NCBI RefSeq assembly: GCF_000208925.1
Contig: NW_001914897.1
Coordinates: 29,025 to 93,024 of the forward strand
Direction: 5' to 3'
Length of the DNA stretch: 64,000 nt
From: Entamoeba histolytica HM-1:IMSS
Lineage: Eukaryota > Evosea > Mastigamoebida > Endamoebidae
A model generated the notes under the pieces. The model worked only from the letters and a program-made list of their open reading frames with translations. It did not search any database and was not told the origin of the DNA. How positions within the stretch are numbered: the first letter of the stretch is position 1; each line of letters begins with the position of its first letter. Both the position numbers and the translations under genes were made by a program. Below, in pieces: positions 42,369 through 54,048 of the stretch.

Positions 42369-42950
42369 TTATATTATTATTAATTTTAGTATCATTTATT
42401 TTCAATATATTATAATTATTTTATTATAATATTTTTATTATAATTTATAATATTAATACAGATATTTAAGTTAATCAGTATCTTACTTTTATCAATTGCA
42501 GTTATCCCCTCGTTTTAATTAGTATTAAAACGAACCATTATTATACTGCAAAATTAATTTGCTTTATTTTTAAGGTTTATTTTACTATATTATTTACCTT
42601 CTATTTTAAAGCAATAAACAATTAATTTTAGTAATATTAAAAGTCAATTAGTATGACTTATATGGCTGAAAAGTTGGAAGAATAGTTTTTAATAATTCAA
42701 ATTGTATTTTTTCTTCTTTAGAGCATTTCTCTAAGTCAATACTTATTGTCTTTTCATTTAGTATCTTTTCATTTTAAATTATTAAATAGTCATTAAAACA
42801 AACAATCCCCATTTTATTTCTTAATTCTTTGACATTTTTAATAGTTTCTTCCTTGCTCATTTATTTTTTATTAAGTTTTCTTTTTATTTTTTTTTTTTTG
42901 ATAAAAAATATGAAAATTAATGAAAATTCTAATCATAATGAAAAGAAATA
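42369..42950. other. AT-rich intergenic region with a two-tier inverted repeat
   Basis: About 580 bases without a gene. The only structure seen is the stem-loop at 42497-42550. Confidence 0.55.
42497..42550. other. Candidate stem-loop
   Basis: A perfect 9-bp stem (CGTTTTAAT with ATTAAAACG) closes a 4-base loop at 42511-42532. An outer 6-bp pair, TGCAGT with ACTGCA, encloses it. It lies in the spacer downstream of MutY and may be a structured RNA, a terminator-like element or chance. Confidence 0.35.
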
Positions 42951-42960
42951 GAACTTAAAA
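42951..42960 (+). promoter_or_regulatory. GAACTTAAAA core promoter element
   Basis: This motif ends only 10 bases before the ATG of the surface protein gene at 42971, implying a leader of a few bases. Confidence 0.55.
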
Positions 42961-42970
42961 AGTTTATTCC

Positions 42971-44242
42971 ATGTTCTTTTTATATATTCTCTTCATTGCA
43001 TTAATTAATGCTGCTGAGTTTGACATATGCAAGAACCCACAAATTATTAATGGTTCAACTAACATTTATATTGAAGACCTTAATGAAAGAACAACCTTAG
43101 ATGGAAAAAAAGGTGTTTGGGTTCAAATTACTGCTGAAAAAGAAACAGTTGGATATACTTTCCACACTTTAGGTCATGGAGATGTTAGTATTGCTGAAAC
43201 AACAGACTGTTCTTCATTGTCAGAAGTAAGTCAATTACCTTATGAATTTGTTGTTGAAACAGGAAAAACTCGAATTTTCTTTGTTTCTGTTCCTGAAACA
43301 ACCACAGAAGAAATTACTGTTATTGCTGATAAAATGCTTGTTTCAGAAAATGAAATGAATGCAACTATTGTTAGAGGAGAATTTATTCCATTGACATTCC
43401 CTGTTCATACTTATACAACTGACAATACTGTTTATTATCAACTCATTGGAAGAGTCAACTGGAAGGTTGAGGTTTCTGTTGATGGAAAACTTGAACAAAC
43501 CATTGATTTAAAACAAGATAGTACTGAACTTGTTACTATCAAGGCTGAAGCTGGAATTCATTCTGTTCAATTTAGTTATGCTAAAACTAATGCAGAATAC
43601 CAAAAAATTGAAGTTGTGGAAACAGTACCTTCTGTAATTAATGCTGTTTTTAGACCAGAAGCTATTCTTGAGAATTCTATTTGTTTTGAAGGAAAGAAAG
43701 TGGTTGTTGGTTATACAGCTATTAATACAGGTAAAGTCGCTATTAATACTAAAGCTAATGGATTGTCTAATCAAAAATATATTCAAATTGGAGATACTTG
43801 TTCTCTTGTTGAAGAAGGCGTTGAATATACAGTTAATGGAGAGTATAAAATTATTCTTGCCTCTGATGTCATTCCTTCAGAAGAGTCATCATCCATTTTT
43901 ACTATAACTTTTGTTGCTGATAATACTCCAATTGAACCATCAGAGCAATCTTCAGAACATTCTTCTTCTAGTCAACCTCAACCAATTGAACCATCAGAAG
44001 AATCATCAGAAAAACCAATTGAACCATCAGAAGGGTCATCAAGCCATTCTTCTTCTGTTGGACCAAGTTCAGGTAATTCATCAGATAGTGAAAGCAATGA
44101 TGGTATTAATGATAAGACTCTCATTGCTATTATTTGTGTCAGTGTGATTGTTGGTATTCTTTTAATACTTGCAATCGTATTGTTAGCATTTATCATTTAT
44201 AGAAAATGCACAAGCAAAAACGATTATGAAAGTTTGAATTAA
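42971..44242 (+). CDS. Type I membrane surface protein with Ser/Glu/Pro stalk
   Basis: The 423-residue protein begins with a hydrophobic signal peptide (MFFLYILFIALINA). An ectodomain of about 300 residues follows, rich in Thr/Val/Glu with beta-strand character and a few cysteines. A stalk at about 318-375 has imperfect repeats of a PIEPSEESSE unit and poly-serine, resembling phosphoglycan-attachment or mucin-like regions of amoebic surface antigens. One transmembrane helix (IICVSVIVGILLILAIVLL) leads to a short basic tail ending YESLN, which contains a YxxL-type sorting motif. It is probably on the plasma membrane or phagosome. The ectodomain family is not recognised. Confidence 0.85.
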   Translation: MFFLYILFIALINAAEFDICKNPQIINGSTNIYIEDLNERTTLDGKKGVWVQITAEKETVGYTFHTLGHGDVSIAETTDCSSLSEVSQLPYEFVVETGKTRIFFVSVPETTTEEITVIADKMLVSENEMNATIVRGEFIPLTFPVHTYTTDNTVYYQLIGRVNWKVEVSVDGKLEQTIDLKQDSTELVTIKAEAGIHSVQFSYAKTNAEYQKIEVVETVPSVINAVFRPEAILENSICFEGKKVVVGYTAINTGKVAINTKANGLSNQKYIQIGDTCSLVEEGVEYTVNGEYKIILASDVIPSEESSSIFTITFVADNTPIEPSEQSSEHSSSSQPQPIEPSEESSEKPIEPSEGSSSHSSSVGPSSGNSSDSESNDGINDKTLIAIICVSVIVGILLILAIVLLAFIIYRKCTSKNDYESLN

Positions 44243-44352
44243 GAAATCTAATTTTGAAGTCTTTTTTTATAAGTTGTATTATTATTTTTCTTGTTATTTA
44301 TTTTTCCAAAAATGAAAAAAATATAGAGAAGATCTTAATAATTTAACAAAAA

Positions 44353-45772
44353 ATGACTGATAATTTATCCCGTGACGATTTTAGAAGAATATCAACCTTA
44401 TGGAGAGTTTGTCATTTATGTCATCTGGAGATAATGATACTTATATTTAGATTTGTCAAACATACGATTATTTTTTTGTTAAAACAGTTGTAAGAGAATA
44501 TACTGACGATAGTCCTGAGTTTTGGGATAATTTTGTTAAACTTGTTTATGAACGAGGAATACTTTGTGAAATATTAGGAAATGAACTAAAAACAGAAGTA
44601 GAATATACATGTTTGTTATAATTTAACTTGTTCATTTAATAAAAAAGTAATATTGACAAGAAATAGTGTCTGAAACACAATTATTCAGATCAAATAAAGG
44701 AGTGACATATGTCACTGCTGCTATGTGTAGAAGATTAACAGAAGATTTATTGGTTGAATATATTAATCCTTTATTAGAAGAAATTAATAGTTATACTGAA
44801 CCACTTGAAATTGATAATAGTAAAGTTGGAGATGAGAAGGCTAAAAAGAATATTGAAATTGTTGTGAATTATGTTAATAAATTATTTGATACTGTCACAA
44901 CTTTATCAAAGAAGTTTTGTCCTGAACTAACATATATTTTTACCAAAGTTAGACTTGCTGTAAAAGAACGTTATGGAGATGAAGAGTCATTAAAAATTGT
45001 TGGAGCATTTGTATTTCTCCGATTAATTAATCCAGTGTTATTAACTCCATTAAAGTTTTCTTCAAAGCTCACTAAACCATCACCTAGTTCTCTTAGGTCA
45101 TTAATTATTGTAACAAAAATTACGCAGTCATGTGTTAATCAATCATCTACACCATTCCAAGAAAAGTATATGTTACCAATCACAGATTATGCTCTTGGAA
45201 AATACTCTTTTGTAACAAATTTATTAGACTCAGTTTCAAAAAATGAAGTTAATCCACAGCACCCATTAACTACTCTTATTAAACCATCATTACTAAGAGA
45301 AACAGGAATGATTATTATCCAAAATTTTAACAAATTTGCTTCATCTAATTTAGAGAAGTTTAAAAGTTTTTGTGACTTCTTTAAAAGGAGAGGACATACA
45401 CAACTCATAGAAGAATTTAGTTATTTAATTGATCCAACAGGAAAAATTGGACAAAGCCTTGGAATTCAAGAGAATAAGGTACTTGGTGTTGTTCTTGATC
45501 AGCCTGATGACAAGTGTATTAGAAATCTTATTCAGAGTTTTGATCAAATTATTGAAGGGTACCAACAAAGGATCTTAAAGTCCAGAGAAGAAATTATTGA
45601 ATTACAAACCGATGTTAGAAAAAGAAAAGATGCTATATCCTCTAGAGCAAGTCAAATAGACACAATAAACAAAGAGCCAAGTGGAGATGATAAACTATCT
45701 GTTCCACCTCAAATGGAAAGAAAAAGAACAATTTTTAAAAGGGGAAATAGTTTAAATCGTGGACAGAATTAA
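44353..45772 (+). CDS. RasGAP-domain protein (3 exons)
   Basis: Exons 44353-44406, 44451-44610 and 44667-45772 join in frame into 439 residues; both introns (44 and 56 bp) have GTTTGT...TAG ends. The second join creates TLSETQLFRSNKG, the RasGAP arginine-finger loop, which confirms it. The other hallmark, FVFLRLINPVLLTP, is the FLR-x-x-NPA block. The first 20 residues resemble the start of a RasGAP helical domain. The C-terminus is charged and coiled (REEIIELQTDVRKRK). It should accelerate GTP hydrolysis on a Ras or Rap protein. The third exon on its own has no ATG near its start and would be mis-annotated as a truncated protein. Confidence 0.92.
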
Positions 45773-45963
45773 TTCATATAACACAATTTTTTTCATTAAT
45801 AATAAATTTTTTTGTTATATAATTCAAAATAATAAAAAAGGATAATAAAAAATAATAAAAAATATAATAAAAGAAAAAGAAAATTCTGAGATGATAAAGA
45901 ATAAAAAGAAAATTAAAAAAATGAAGACTTTTCAAAAAGAAACTGAAAAATATTAAAGAAAGA

Positions 45964-47292
45964 ATGGTTTGTAGTTCTCCTTTTAAAATATAATACAATA
46001 AAGAAGGTTATTGAGAGAGTAAAACGAATAACAATATAGTCATTCTTATTTGGTGGTTCTGCATCTAAACAATCAACGGTTCAAATTTTATTTGATGATG
46101 ATCATATAAAACCTAAAGTTAAAGTAGAAAGAAAAAATGGTACTATTGAATTAGTTCAATTTACACCACAAGAATCAATAAAAGGAAAAGTATTTATTCA
46201 AATGGGAAATATTAAGAAACCAATTATGCATAACGGTATCAAATTAGTTTTACAAGGAATCTTTGGTTTGTTTTAATTTTTATTGAAGATGAAATTAAAA
46301 AAAACAATGAAATTAATAATGTAGAATGCCAAAGTGGTATGAAACCACAAACAATCATTGATACTTCAGTTGATTTATGTGGTCCAAATTCATTAACAAA
46401 CCAACAAGTTATGTATCCTTTTGAATTTGCACCATTAAATCAATATGAATCATATAATGGTAAATTCTTAAAATTAAAGTATGTGTTAAGTGTTCGTATT
46501 ATGTCAAAATCACATATTAATCCACAAGAAAAAGAATTTGCATTAATTATTCCACATACTCCAAGTCTTATTCAACCAATTAATCAAGAACTTGGTATTG
46601 AAAAAATCATTCAATTAGACTTAAAATTATCAAAGAATTCTTATGCTTTAAATGATGTAGTTATGGGTAGTTTATTTATTCGTTTATTACATGTTAAAAT
46701 TTGTAGAGTTGAAATGAATGTTATTCGTGTTGAATCTATTGGAAGACCTTTAATGGAAAAAAGTAGAACTAACTTTAAGAATATTCAATTAGTTGATGGT
46801 CAATTAGTAAAAGGAGATATTGTTCCACTTAGATTCTTCTTAAAAAATTTACAACTAACTCCAACACTAACAAATATTGCTGATATTTTTAGTGTTAATT
46901 ATTATCTTTCATTTGACTTCATTGATGAAGAAGGAATGAAATATAATTGTGCTACTGAAATTAATTTATATCGTGGTGAAAAAGATCAAAAAGATGTTAG
47001 AATGATTCCACCTGTAAACATTGTTGATTTAGAACATCTTGCTAGTGTTTCTCATTTATATATTGGAGAATCTGACCATCCTACAGAAGAACAAGAAAAC
47101 GTTGGAGGTTCTGACAATCCTACAGAAGAACAAGTTAATTCTCAACCAAATGAAGTACCAAAACAAGAAAGTGATGAAGATAAACTTCCATCATTTGGTG
47201 ATGATTTTAAAGAAGAAGTTGATGAAGAAACAAAACAAGATGATACACCAAAGAAGTCAACTAGTAATAATGTTGAAGATTTCATTTTCTAA
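45964..47292 (+). CDS. VPS26: Retromer subunit VPS26 (3 exons, first is the ATG alone)
   Basis: The mature 398-residue protein needs exons 45964-45966, 46040-46265 and 46325-47292. The first coding exon is just ATG, followed at once by a 73-bp GTTTGT...TAG intron, and splicing gives MSFLFGG, the expected Vps26 start. The second intron is 59 bp. Arrestin-fold blocks of Vps26 follow (HNGIKLVLQGIF, PFEFAPLNQYESYNGKFLKLKYVLSV, EFALIIPHT, LDLKLSKNSYALNDVVMGSLFIRLLHVK in parts). Retromer recycles receptors from endosomes and phagosomes, and an E. histolytica Vps26 is known as a Rab7A partner. The C-terminus is an acidic tail with a repeated SD(H/N)PTEEQ motif absent from animal Vps26. Confidence 0.92.
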
Positions 47293-47413
47293 TTTAAGTT
47301 GAATTTGACAATGTTAATTGGTTAATTCATTATTTAAAAAATTATAAAAATAATAAAATAGAAAGATAGTTTAAGTAATTTTAAGGAAAAAGAAAAACTA
47401 TAAAACTCAATTA

Positions 47414-50400
47414 ATGAAAGAAGTTAAAGAGAGAAATGAAGAAAGCAATGAAACGTCATTGTGGAAAAAGTCAAGTATAATGTCTATCAATGAATGTTCA
47501 ATACCAAGTGAAGGTTCTTTTAAAAAATGCTTAGATAATATTAATGATTATTTAATGAAACGAATAAATATTCATTTGATTGGGCATTTTATTGTTTGTG
47601 AAATTGATAAGACAGAAAGAACTAATATTAATGAATGTTTGTTATACCTCAAAAATATTGGACATCTTTCTTATATTAAATTATCTCCCAAAGTAAAACA
47701 ACTTTGTTATTGTCAATATCCTGAAATTGTTTCTTCAATAATTTCAATGTTCCCAGATTATATAGTATTAAATGATATAAATGAAGCTTGTTATAATGAA
47801 GTAAATGATGGTGAAACGTATTTAGAATATATAAAAAGAGTTTATTGTTCAATATGTAATAAGGATAGTTTACTTGGAGCTCAATTAAAATATATGAAAT
47901 ACTCCCATGAAAATTGTGAACATCTTCTTCATATTATTCAAGCAGCAAAAAATTTAAGTAATATTGAATTATTACAAGAAATGATGAAAGATGAAGAGTA
48001 TAGAGATGATTCTTTACAACTTATTTCTAATAATTTTTCTAATGAATTTATTTTGAGTATGTTAGTAGATATAACAAAGTATTATCTTAATTTATCATTG
48101 AAACAACAATTGAATAAAGAAGTAATATTTTTTATTCATTGTTGTTTGTCTCATTTATTAAATAGAAATCCTCCATGTTTAGTTGAGTTATCTTTATTTT
48201 TATATCAATGTGATCAAATTGATATTCATTTAAGAAATGATATTGTTTCTCTTTCATTATTTAATTCTTCATCTGATGAAGTGATTGAACAGATTAAACA
48301 TATTATTGATATTTCAGAGTCGGTTAAATTTGATTTACAAGTTACTCTTATTGATAAATTATTACGTATGAATAGTTTTAAACCAACAGACTCTGAGTAT
48401 GTTATTAGTATTTTAAAATCTAATTTATCCAAAAGAGGTTTTTGTATTAAATTTATTCCAATTATATTTCAGTTTAAATGTAAGACTGGAATGAATTCAT
48501 TATTTAGACCACAATTTGATGAATTAGTTCAAATAATTAATGATGTAATAGATCAAACACAGGACAATGCTGTTATTACTTGTTTATTTATCTTATTTGA
48601 TTGTATTATTCAATATACAGAATTATTTGATGCTGATCAAGTAAAACCAACATTTTCTAAATTGATAAAGTATATGAAACAACACTTTTGTTTAGCATTC
48701 ATTAAGATGATGATTAATGAATATATAAATATATCAATATTTACATGTTCTTTTAATACTTATCTTCAAGACATGGTTGATTCTATTAAATCGGATTTAT
48801 CAATTAATTTTATTAAGTTTGACTATAAATATAAACAAAAAGAACCATTTAATAATGAAATTGACTTTGAAGAAATTAATGATTCAATTAAAAAAGATGG
48901 ATATAAATGGTTTGCAATTCAAAAAGTAATGAATAAAAAACAAATAAGTAGAAATAGTGATTATAGAATTTGTTTTGATTCTATTTTAAAGAAATATATT
49001 CCAATACAATGTATTCCAAACTTTATTCATAGATACAATAAATATTTTAGTTTTAATAATTTAGAAATTACTGTTCAAATAACACAGGAAGAATTAAAAG
49101 AAAGACAGGAATATTCACTTGATAGTTTATGTCAAATATTACTTCATTTTAATCTTATTTATGCTAATTCATCAAAAAGAAATCAAAACAATTTTATTGA
49201 AAAAGAAGAAATTATGAAGATACTTGATATTACTTTTGATTTAATAAATTATGTAGCTAGTAATAATACTCATATAATCACTAGAATATTTAATAATTCT
49301 ATTGATAAAGAAACAGATAATACTTTACAAAAAATTAATTGTATTATTGATTTAATGACTGAAACTATTGGAGGATTTCCAGAAGATATGTTTATTAAAG
49401 AATTTATGAAAAAGAAAACAATTAGAAATGGATTGTTATATTTATTATTCTTTCTTCAACAAAAAGAAACTCCACTTAGAAAACGAGATAGAGAATGGTA
49501 TTATAAACATCAAAGAAAAATTATTTCTTTATTGTGGAATAAAATACCACCACTCAAAAGTAATAAAGATAAATTAATATATCATTATATTCTTAAATCA
49601 ATTCCTTCTTTTATTGAACATTTCAATTGTGACAATACTTTTAAACAAACTATTATTAATTTTCTTCTTCCTGAAGTAGTATCATTTAAAATAATTTCAC
49701 AGTTATTTAATCAAGGAATATTTGTTGATTTAAATGAAATTGATTCTTTCTTGGGTCATCCATTAATCAATCATACACCAAAAGAAATAAAAGATATTTT
49801 AATTCAAGAATTCGAAAAAAGTTGTTCAATTAAACGTAAATTACTTCCTGTAGTGGGATATATTTATGATGATATAGATTTAACACGATTTAATGAGAAT
49901 AAACATTTTACAGCAAAAGCTTCTTTTGTTAAGGTATTTAAAGGTAGTAGTCTTATTATTAAAGGATGTGAAGAGACTTTAATTTCTCTTATTGATAGAG
50001 TTTCTCTTATTGATATTCAATTATATCGACCAATGATTGAATTATGTAATAAAGATATATTAAAAGAAATCCTTTTATCAAAAAATACTTTGGGGATTAG
50101 TTTAACTAGTGCATTAATGTTATGTCAAATAGCTGATTTCATTCAATTTCCATTACAAATACATAGTATTGGAATACTTAATTTCCATCAAGATGAAAAT
50201 GAAAAATATGATATTTATCTTGATAATCTTGATTTGGTTTCAATGTTGATTCAGTGTTTAGTTAAAAGATTAGATGCTACAGAATATAATGAAGAAATGA
50301 ATGTAGTTCGATTAATCATGAAATTTATTAATAATAATACAGTATTATTATTCCGTAAATACCAACAAAGAATTCTTCAAATTATACTTCGTAATTCATT

Positions 50401-53400
50401 AAACAAACAAGATGTTTTAATGCTTTCTACTATTTACAAAGAAGGATATATTGATATCAATACTGAGGAAGGAAGTATTATTAAAATGTTATTTCATAGA
50501 AGTAATATTTCTGAACTTGACATATCTGATATTATACATTTTGGATTATATCAGAATAAAGAAAACATTTGTTTATTTGAAGAACCTAGAAAACAATGTA
50601 ATGAACCTATGAATAAAAATAACGATATATTTAACCAATATATTTACTTAACATTGAAAGGAAAATCAATGGAAATAAAGAATGATACTGATGATATTTT
50701 ATTTTATCAATTATGTCAAGAAAGTTTTATAACTAAAAGAACAAAAGGGATGTTGGAAGGGAATTGGGATATTAAATGGAAGGAAGATTGTTTAAATAAA
50801 ATTAGAAAGGTTATTAAAATTATTAGTGACCAAGTTAAAGACACACCACAAGAACATGATAAAATTTCAAACAAAGAAGAAAAAATGGAAGAAGAAAATA
50901 GTGAAATAAAAGAGTTAAAAGAACTTGTACATATTCTTAAGATTAATGAAGAAATTGAAGATATTGTAAAAAGATTTATCAAATATAGTGAGAAAAATAA
51001 GATTGATAAAATGAAAGAAATGAAATCATTAATGATTATGTATCAAGAAATTCTAACAGAACAAGAGATGAAAGATGGATGTAATACAATTATTAGTTTC
51101 ATGAATAAATTTAAAGGAATGAATATAAAAATCGACTATCAAGAAGATAAAAAGGAAGAAGAAACAGAAGAAGAAAATGTTCATGTTATTGATATTCCTG
51201 GGTTAGGTGTAGTTCCTATTCCTCAAGGATTTGATACTGAAACATTAATGCAATTACCTGAAGAATATAGAATAGAAGCAGTAATGAATTATTATCAAGA
51301 ACATAATATTCCAAGAATACGAAGAAGTGAAGAGAGAAGAGGTATTCAATTATCACATAATATAAGAAAATTCCCGTGTGAAGAATTTAAACAAAGAAGG
51401 ATAAATAAATTGGAAATGAATTCAAATACACTCAAAAAAACATGGATAAGTTCTAGTTCAAAGACTGTACCTGAATTTAACATCAAAAAAGCATTGAGTA
51501 TATATTTTGTTTGTACAGAAGATGAACGTAAAATTATATTACAGAAGATAAATTCATTATTCTGTAATTCACAAATTAACTTCAATGTTGTATATAATAA
51601 TTTTATGAAATATATTGTCAATGATTTATTTATTGAAATTCTTCAAAGTAAAGTTGATGAGAAAATGATTAGATATTGGCAATTAGTCAATGATGTTAAT
51701 CAACAAAAAGATTCAGAAATATCTTCAGAAATTAATGAAATGATAATTGATAATTTATGTATGATGGTTGAAGCTAACATGAAAAATTCAATAATTCTCA
51801 ATGCAGTTGTATATTTACCTCAAATATTAGAAATAGAGGAAATTAAAATTAATAAAGAAAGTTACATATTAAAATTATTATCTATCTTTGGAAGGTATTA
51901 TCGAAATAGATCACATTCTAACCAACTTCATTTTGAATCAAAAACACAACGTCTTATTGATAAATGTTTAAAGAAAAATATACAAGTTTTACATGAAAAA
52001 GAATTAAATCAAGACTATTTACTAGACTTGTATTATATGTTATTAACACTAGTTCCTTCTACATTAAATGAACAAGAAGAAATAGAACGAAGTACATCAC
52101 CATTTCTTGTTAGATTAGTAAACCAAAGAATACCATTAAGAAATTTAGAATTTGGAATTTTACCACCACAAGAATATATTCTTGGTGATGGAGAATATTT
52201 GCAATTACCACGAACTTTTGGAGAATTAGGTGTCAATGAAATACGCCAAAGAATTGATCCACAATATCATATTGTAAGAGAATATAATGACGGAAGTAAT
52301 GATGATAATGATGAAATGCAATTTAATGTAGAAAGTGATCATCAAAACAATTCCGAAGTGTCTCAACATGATACTATAACAACACAACCACTAAATCAAA
52401 TAAAGGAATTACAAACACTTTTAGAAAATATTTCAAAAAAGAATATTTCTCCATCACTTGTTCAAGAAAAGGTAAATCAATTAACCCAAGATATTTTGAT
52501 GGAAGAAGAAGAGCCTCAACAAATAGAAAAAAAAGAAGAAAAAGAAATGGAAGAAGAATATGTAATCATTGAAAATTATTCAAATCTTTTGAATTATGTT
52601 AAAAAATATCATAACGAATTAGTGTGTCGAGTTGTGTTATTATTACTTAGTTATGTTATAAAAGAAGAGTATAATGAAATAGTTAAAGATATTGTAATAG
52701 AAATGAAATGGTTTATTGAAAAAGAATTAAGATTAAATAGATTTGCATTAAGTAGCTCTTTAAGATTTCTTAGTAAACATAGAGAATTTCTTCCATTTGA
52801 AATGAAGTATCAAGACTTAATAAAAGAAATTGGAAAACATAAGATTTATAACCATTTTATGAAAATTATTATTGATAGAAATAATGTATTTAACTCTTTA
52901 TTTAAACAAATAAAACATTCAGAAAAATGGGATAGATTATTTAAAATAGAATTTAAACATGAACAAGGAAATGATAATGGAGGATTATTGAAAGAATGTT
53001 ATAGTCTTCTTGTTAAAGAATTAAGTAATGGAATAGAAGATTTATTTATTATAGAAAATAATTATATTGTTCCAAATTATCAATGTTTTAAGAAAAATCA
53101 ATTTATATTTATTGGAAAATGTCTTGCAAAAATGATTTATGATGGATTTACAAGTGATTTTCATTTAGCATTATTTGTATTAAGATTATTGTTAAGTAAA
53201 AGAAATGAATTAAAAGATGTCAAAATGTTTGATAAAGAAATGAGTCAACAAATAGATAATTTGTTTTTAGAAGATGTTACTGAATGGGGGTTAACATTTA
53301 CAGAAACAGAAAGAATTAATAATAAAATTCATGAAGTTGAACTAAAAACAAATGGAGCAAATATTCTTGTTACTCAAGAAAATAAAAAAGAATATATTGA

Positions 53401-53905
53401 TTTACTTCTTCAATATAAATTTAATACAAGAATAGAAAAACAAATAAAATGGATTAAAAAAGGGTTTTATTCTCTTATTGATGAATCAACTATTCAACTA
53501 TTTGATGAAAAAGAATTGGATAGAATTATTTGTGGAAATAATTTTGATATTGAAGACCTTAAAAGAAATGTTGTACTTGATGGATATACAAAGGAATCAC
53601 TTCAAATTATATGGTTATGGGAAATTATTAATGAAATGGAAAATTCTTTAAAAGGAAAATTTATTCAATTTGTTACTGGTTCTTCTAGAGCACCTATCGG
53701 TGGATTTGTTCAATTAAAAAGTAGTCATGGAACTCCATTACCATTTACTATTGCCTCTATTCATTATGATAATCCTGATTCTATGATGCCAACAGCACAT
53801 ACATGTGCTAATAGGTTAGAAATTCCATTTTATTCAAACAAAGACATATTAAAATCAAAATTAACAATAGCAATACAAGAGTGTTGTAACTATGAATTTG
53901 ATTAA
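47414..53905 (+). CDS. Giant HECT-type E3 ubiquitin ligase
   Basis: This single-exon gene encodes 2163 residues. The last 330 or so are a HECT domain: DNGGLLKECYSLLVKEL, FIFIGKCLAKMIYDG, GSSRAPIGGF and the catalytic cysteine near 2131 in PTAHTCANRLEIPFYS, close to the end as usual. HECT ligases accept ubiquitin on that cysteine before passing it to a substrate. The 1800-residue N-terminal part is helical repeat-like with acidic Glu-rich linkers (around residues 1155-1170, 1250-1270 and 1700-1710). The size and layout resemble the HUWE1/TOM1/UPL class, but no specific N-terminal domain can be named with certainty. Confidence 0.92.
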   Translation: MKEVKERNEESNETSLWKKSSIMSINECSIPSEGSFKKCLDNINDYLMKRINIHLIGHFIVCEIDKTERTNINECLLYLKNIGHLSYIKLSPKVKQLCYCQYPEIVSSIISMFPDYIVLNDINEACYNEVNDGETYLEYIKRVYCSICNKDSLLGAQLKYMKYSHENCEHLLHIIQAAKNLSNIELLQEMMKDEEYRDDSLQLISNNFSNEFILSMLVDITKYYLNLSLKQQLNKEVIFFIHCCLSHLLNRNPPCLVELSLFLYQCDQIDIHLRNDIVSLSLFNSSSDEVIEQIKHIIDISESVKFDLQVTLIDKLLRMNSFKPTDSEYVISILKSNLSKRGFCIKFIPIIFQFKCKTGMNSLFRPQFDELVQIINDVIDQTQDNAVITCLFILFDCIIQYTELFDADQVKPTFSKLIKYMKQHFCLAFIKMMINEYINISIFTCSFNTYLQDMVDSIKSDLSINFIKFDYKYKQKEPFNNEIDFEEINDSIKKDGYKWFAIQKVMNKKQISRNSDYRICFDSILKKYIPIQCIPNFIHRYNKYFSFNNLEITVQITQEELKERQEYSLDSLCQILLHFNLIYANSSKRNQNNFIEKEEIMKILDITFDLINYVASNNTHIITRIFNNSIDKETDNTLQKINCIIDLMTETIGGFPEDMFIKEFMKKKTIRNGLLYLLFFLQQKETPLRKRDREWYYKHQRKIISLLWNKIPPLKSNKDKLIYHYILKSIPSFIEHFNCDNTFKQTIINFLLPEVVSFKIISQLFNQGIFVDLNEIDSFLGHPLINHTPKEIKDILIQEFEKSCSIKRKLLPVVGYIYDDIDLTRFNENKHFTAKASFVKVFKGSSLIIKGCEETLISLIDRVSLIDIQLYRPMIELCNKDILKEILLSKNTLGISLTSALMLCQIADFIQFPLQIHSIGILNFHQDENEKYDIYLDNLDLVSMLIQCLVKRLDATEYNEEMNVVRLIMKFINNNTVLLFRKYQQRILQIILRNSLNKQDVLMLSTIYKEGYIDINTEEGSIIKMLFHRSNISELDISDIIHFGLYQNKENICLFEEPRKQCNEPMNKNNDIFNQYIYLTLKGKSMEIKNDTDDILFYQLCQESFITKRTKGMLEGNWDIKWKEDCLNKIRKVIKIISDQVKDTPQEHDKISNKEEKMEEENSEIKELKELVHILKINEEIEDIVKRFIKYSEKNKIDKMKEMKSLMIMYQEILTEQEMKDGCNTIISFMNKFKGMNIKIDYQEDKKEEETEEENVHVIDIPGLGVVPIPQGFDTETLMQLPEEYRIEAVMNYYQEHNIPRIRRSEERRGIQLSHNIRKFPCEEFKQRRINKLEMNSNTLKKTWISSSSKTVPEFNIKKALSIYFVCTEDERKIILQKINSLFCNSQINFNVVYNNFMKYIVNDLFIEILQSKVDEKMIRYWQLVNDVNQQKDSEISSEINEMIIDNLCMMVEANMKNSIILNAVVYLPQILEIEEIKINKESYILKLLSIFGRYYRNRSHSNQLHFESKTQRLIDKCLKKNIQVLHEKELNQDYLLDLYYMLLTLVPSTLNEQEEIERSTSPFLVRLVNQRIPLRNLEFGILPPQEYILGDGEYLQLPRTFGELGVNEIRQRIDPQYHIVREYNDGSNDDNDEMQFNVESDHQNNSEVSQHDTITTQPLNQIKELQTLLENISKKNISPSLVQEKVNQLTQDILMEEEEPQQIEKKEEKEMEEEYVIIENYSNLLNYVKKYHNELVCRVVLLLLSYVIKEEYNEIVKDIVIEMKWFIEKELRLNRFALSSSLRFLSKHREFLPFEMKYQDLIKEIGKHKIYNHFMKIIIDRNNVFNSLFKQIKHSEKWDRLFKIEFKHEQGNDNGGLLKECYSLLVKELSNGIEDLFIIENNYIVPNYQCFKKNQFIFIGKCLAKMIYDGFTSDFHLALFVLRLLLSKRNELKDVKMFDKEMSQQIDNLFLEDVTEWGLTFTETERINNKIHEVELKTNGANILVTQENKKEYIDLLLQYKFNTRIEKQIKWIKKGFYSLIDESTIQLFDEKELDRIICGNNFDIEDLKRNVVLDGYTKESLQIIWLWEIINEMENSLKGKFIQFVTGSSRAPIGGFVQLKSSHGTPLPFTIASIHYDNPDSMMPTAHTCANRLEIPFYSNKDILKSKLTIAIQECCNYEFD

Positions 53906-54048
53906 TTAACACGCAATTAAATACAATTAAATAAGTATTTTACAATTTAAAAGAATATTTAGTTTTAAAAAATAGAAATTTCAAAGAAAAGTTTTATGTC
54001 TAAAAAAAATAAAAAAGAGATAAAAATATTAGATCTTACAGAAATTGC

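Noticed and set aside
16814..47292. Functional operon of GTPase regulators and trafficking genes
   Set aside because: Genes lie on both strands with separate promoters and mixed functions; the density probably reflects how many such genes the genome has.
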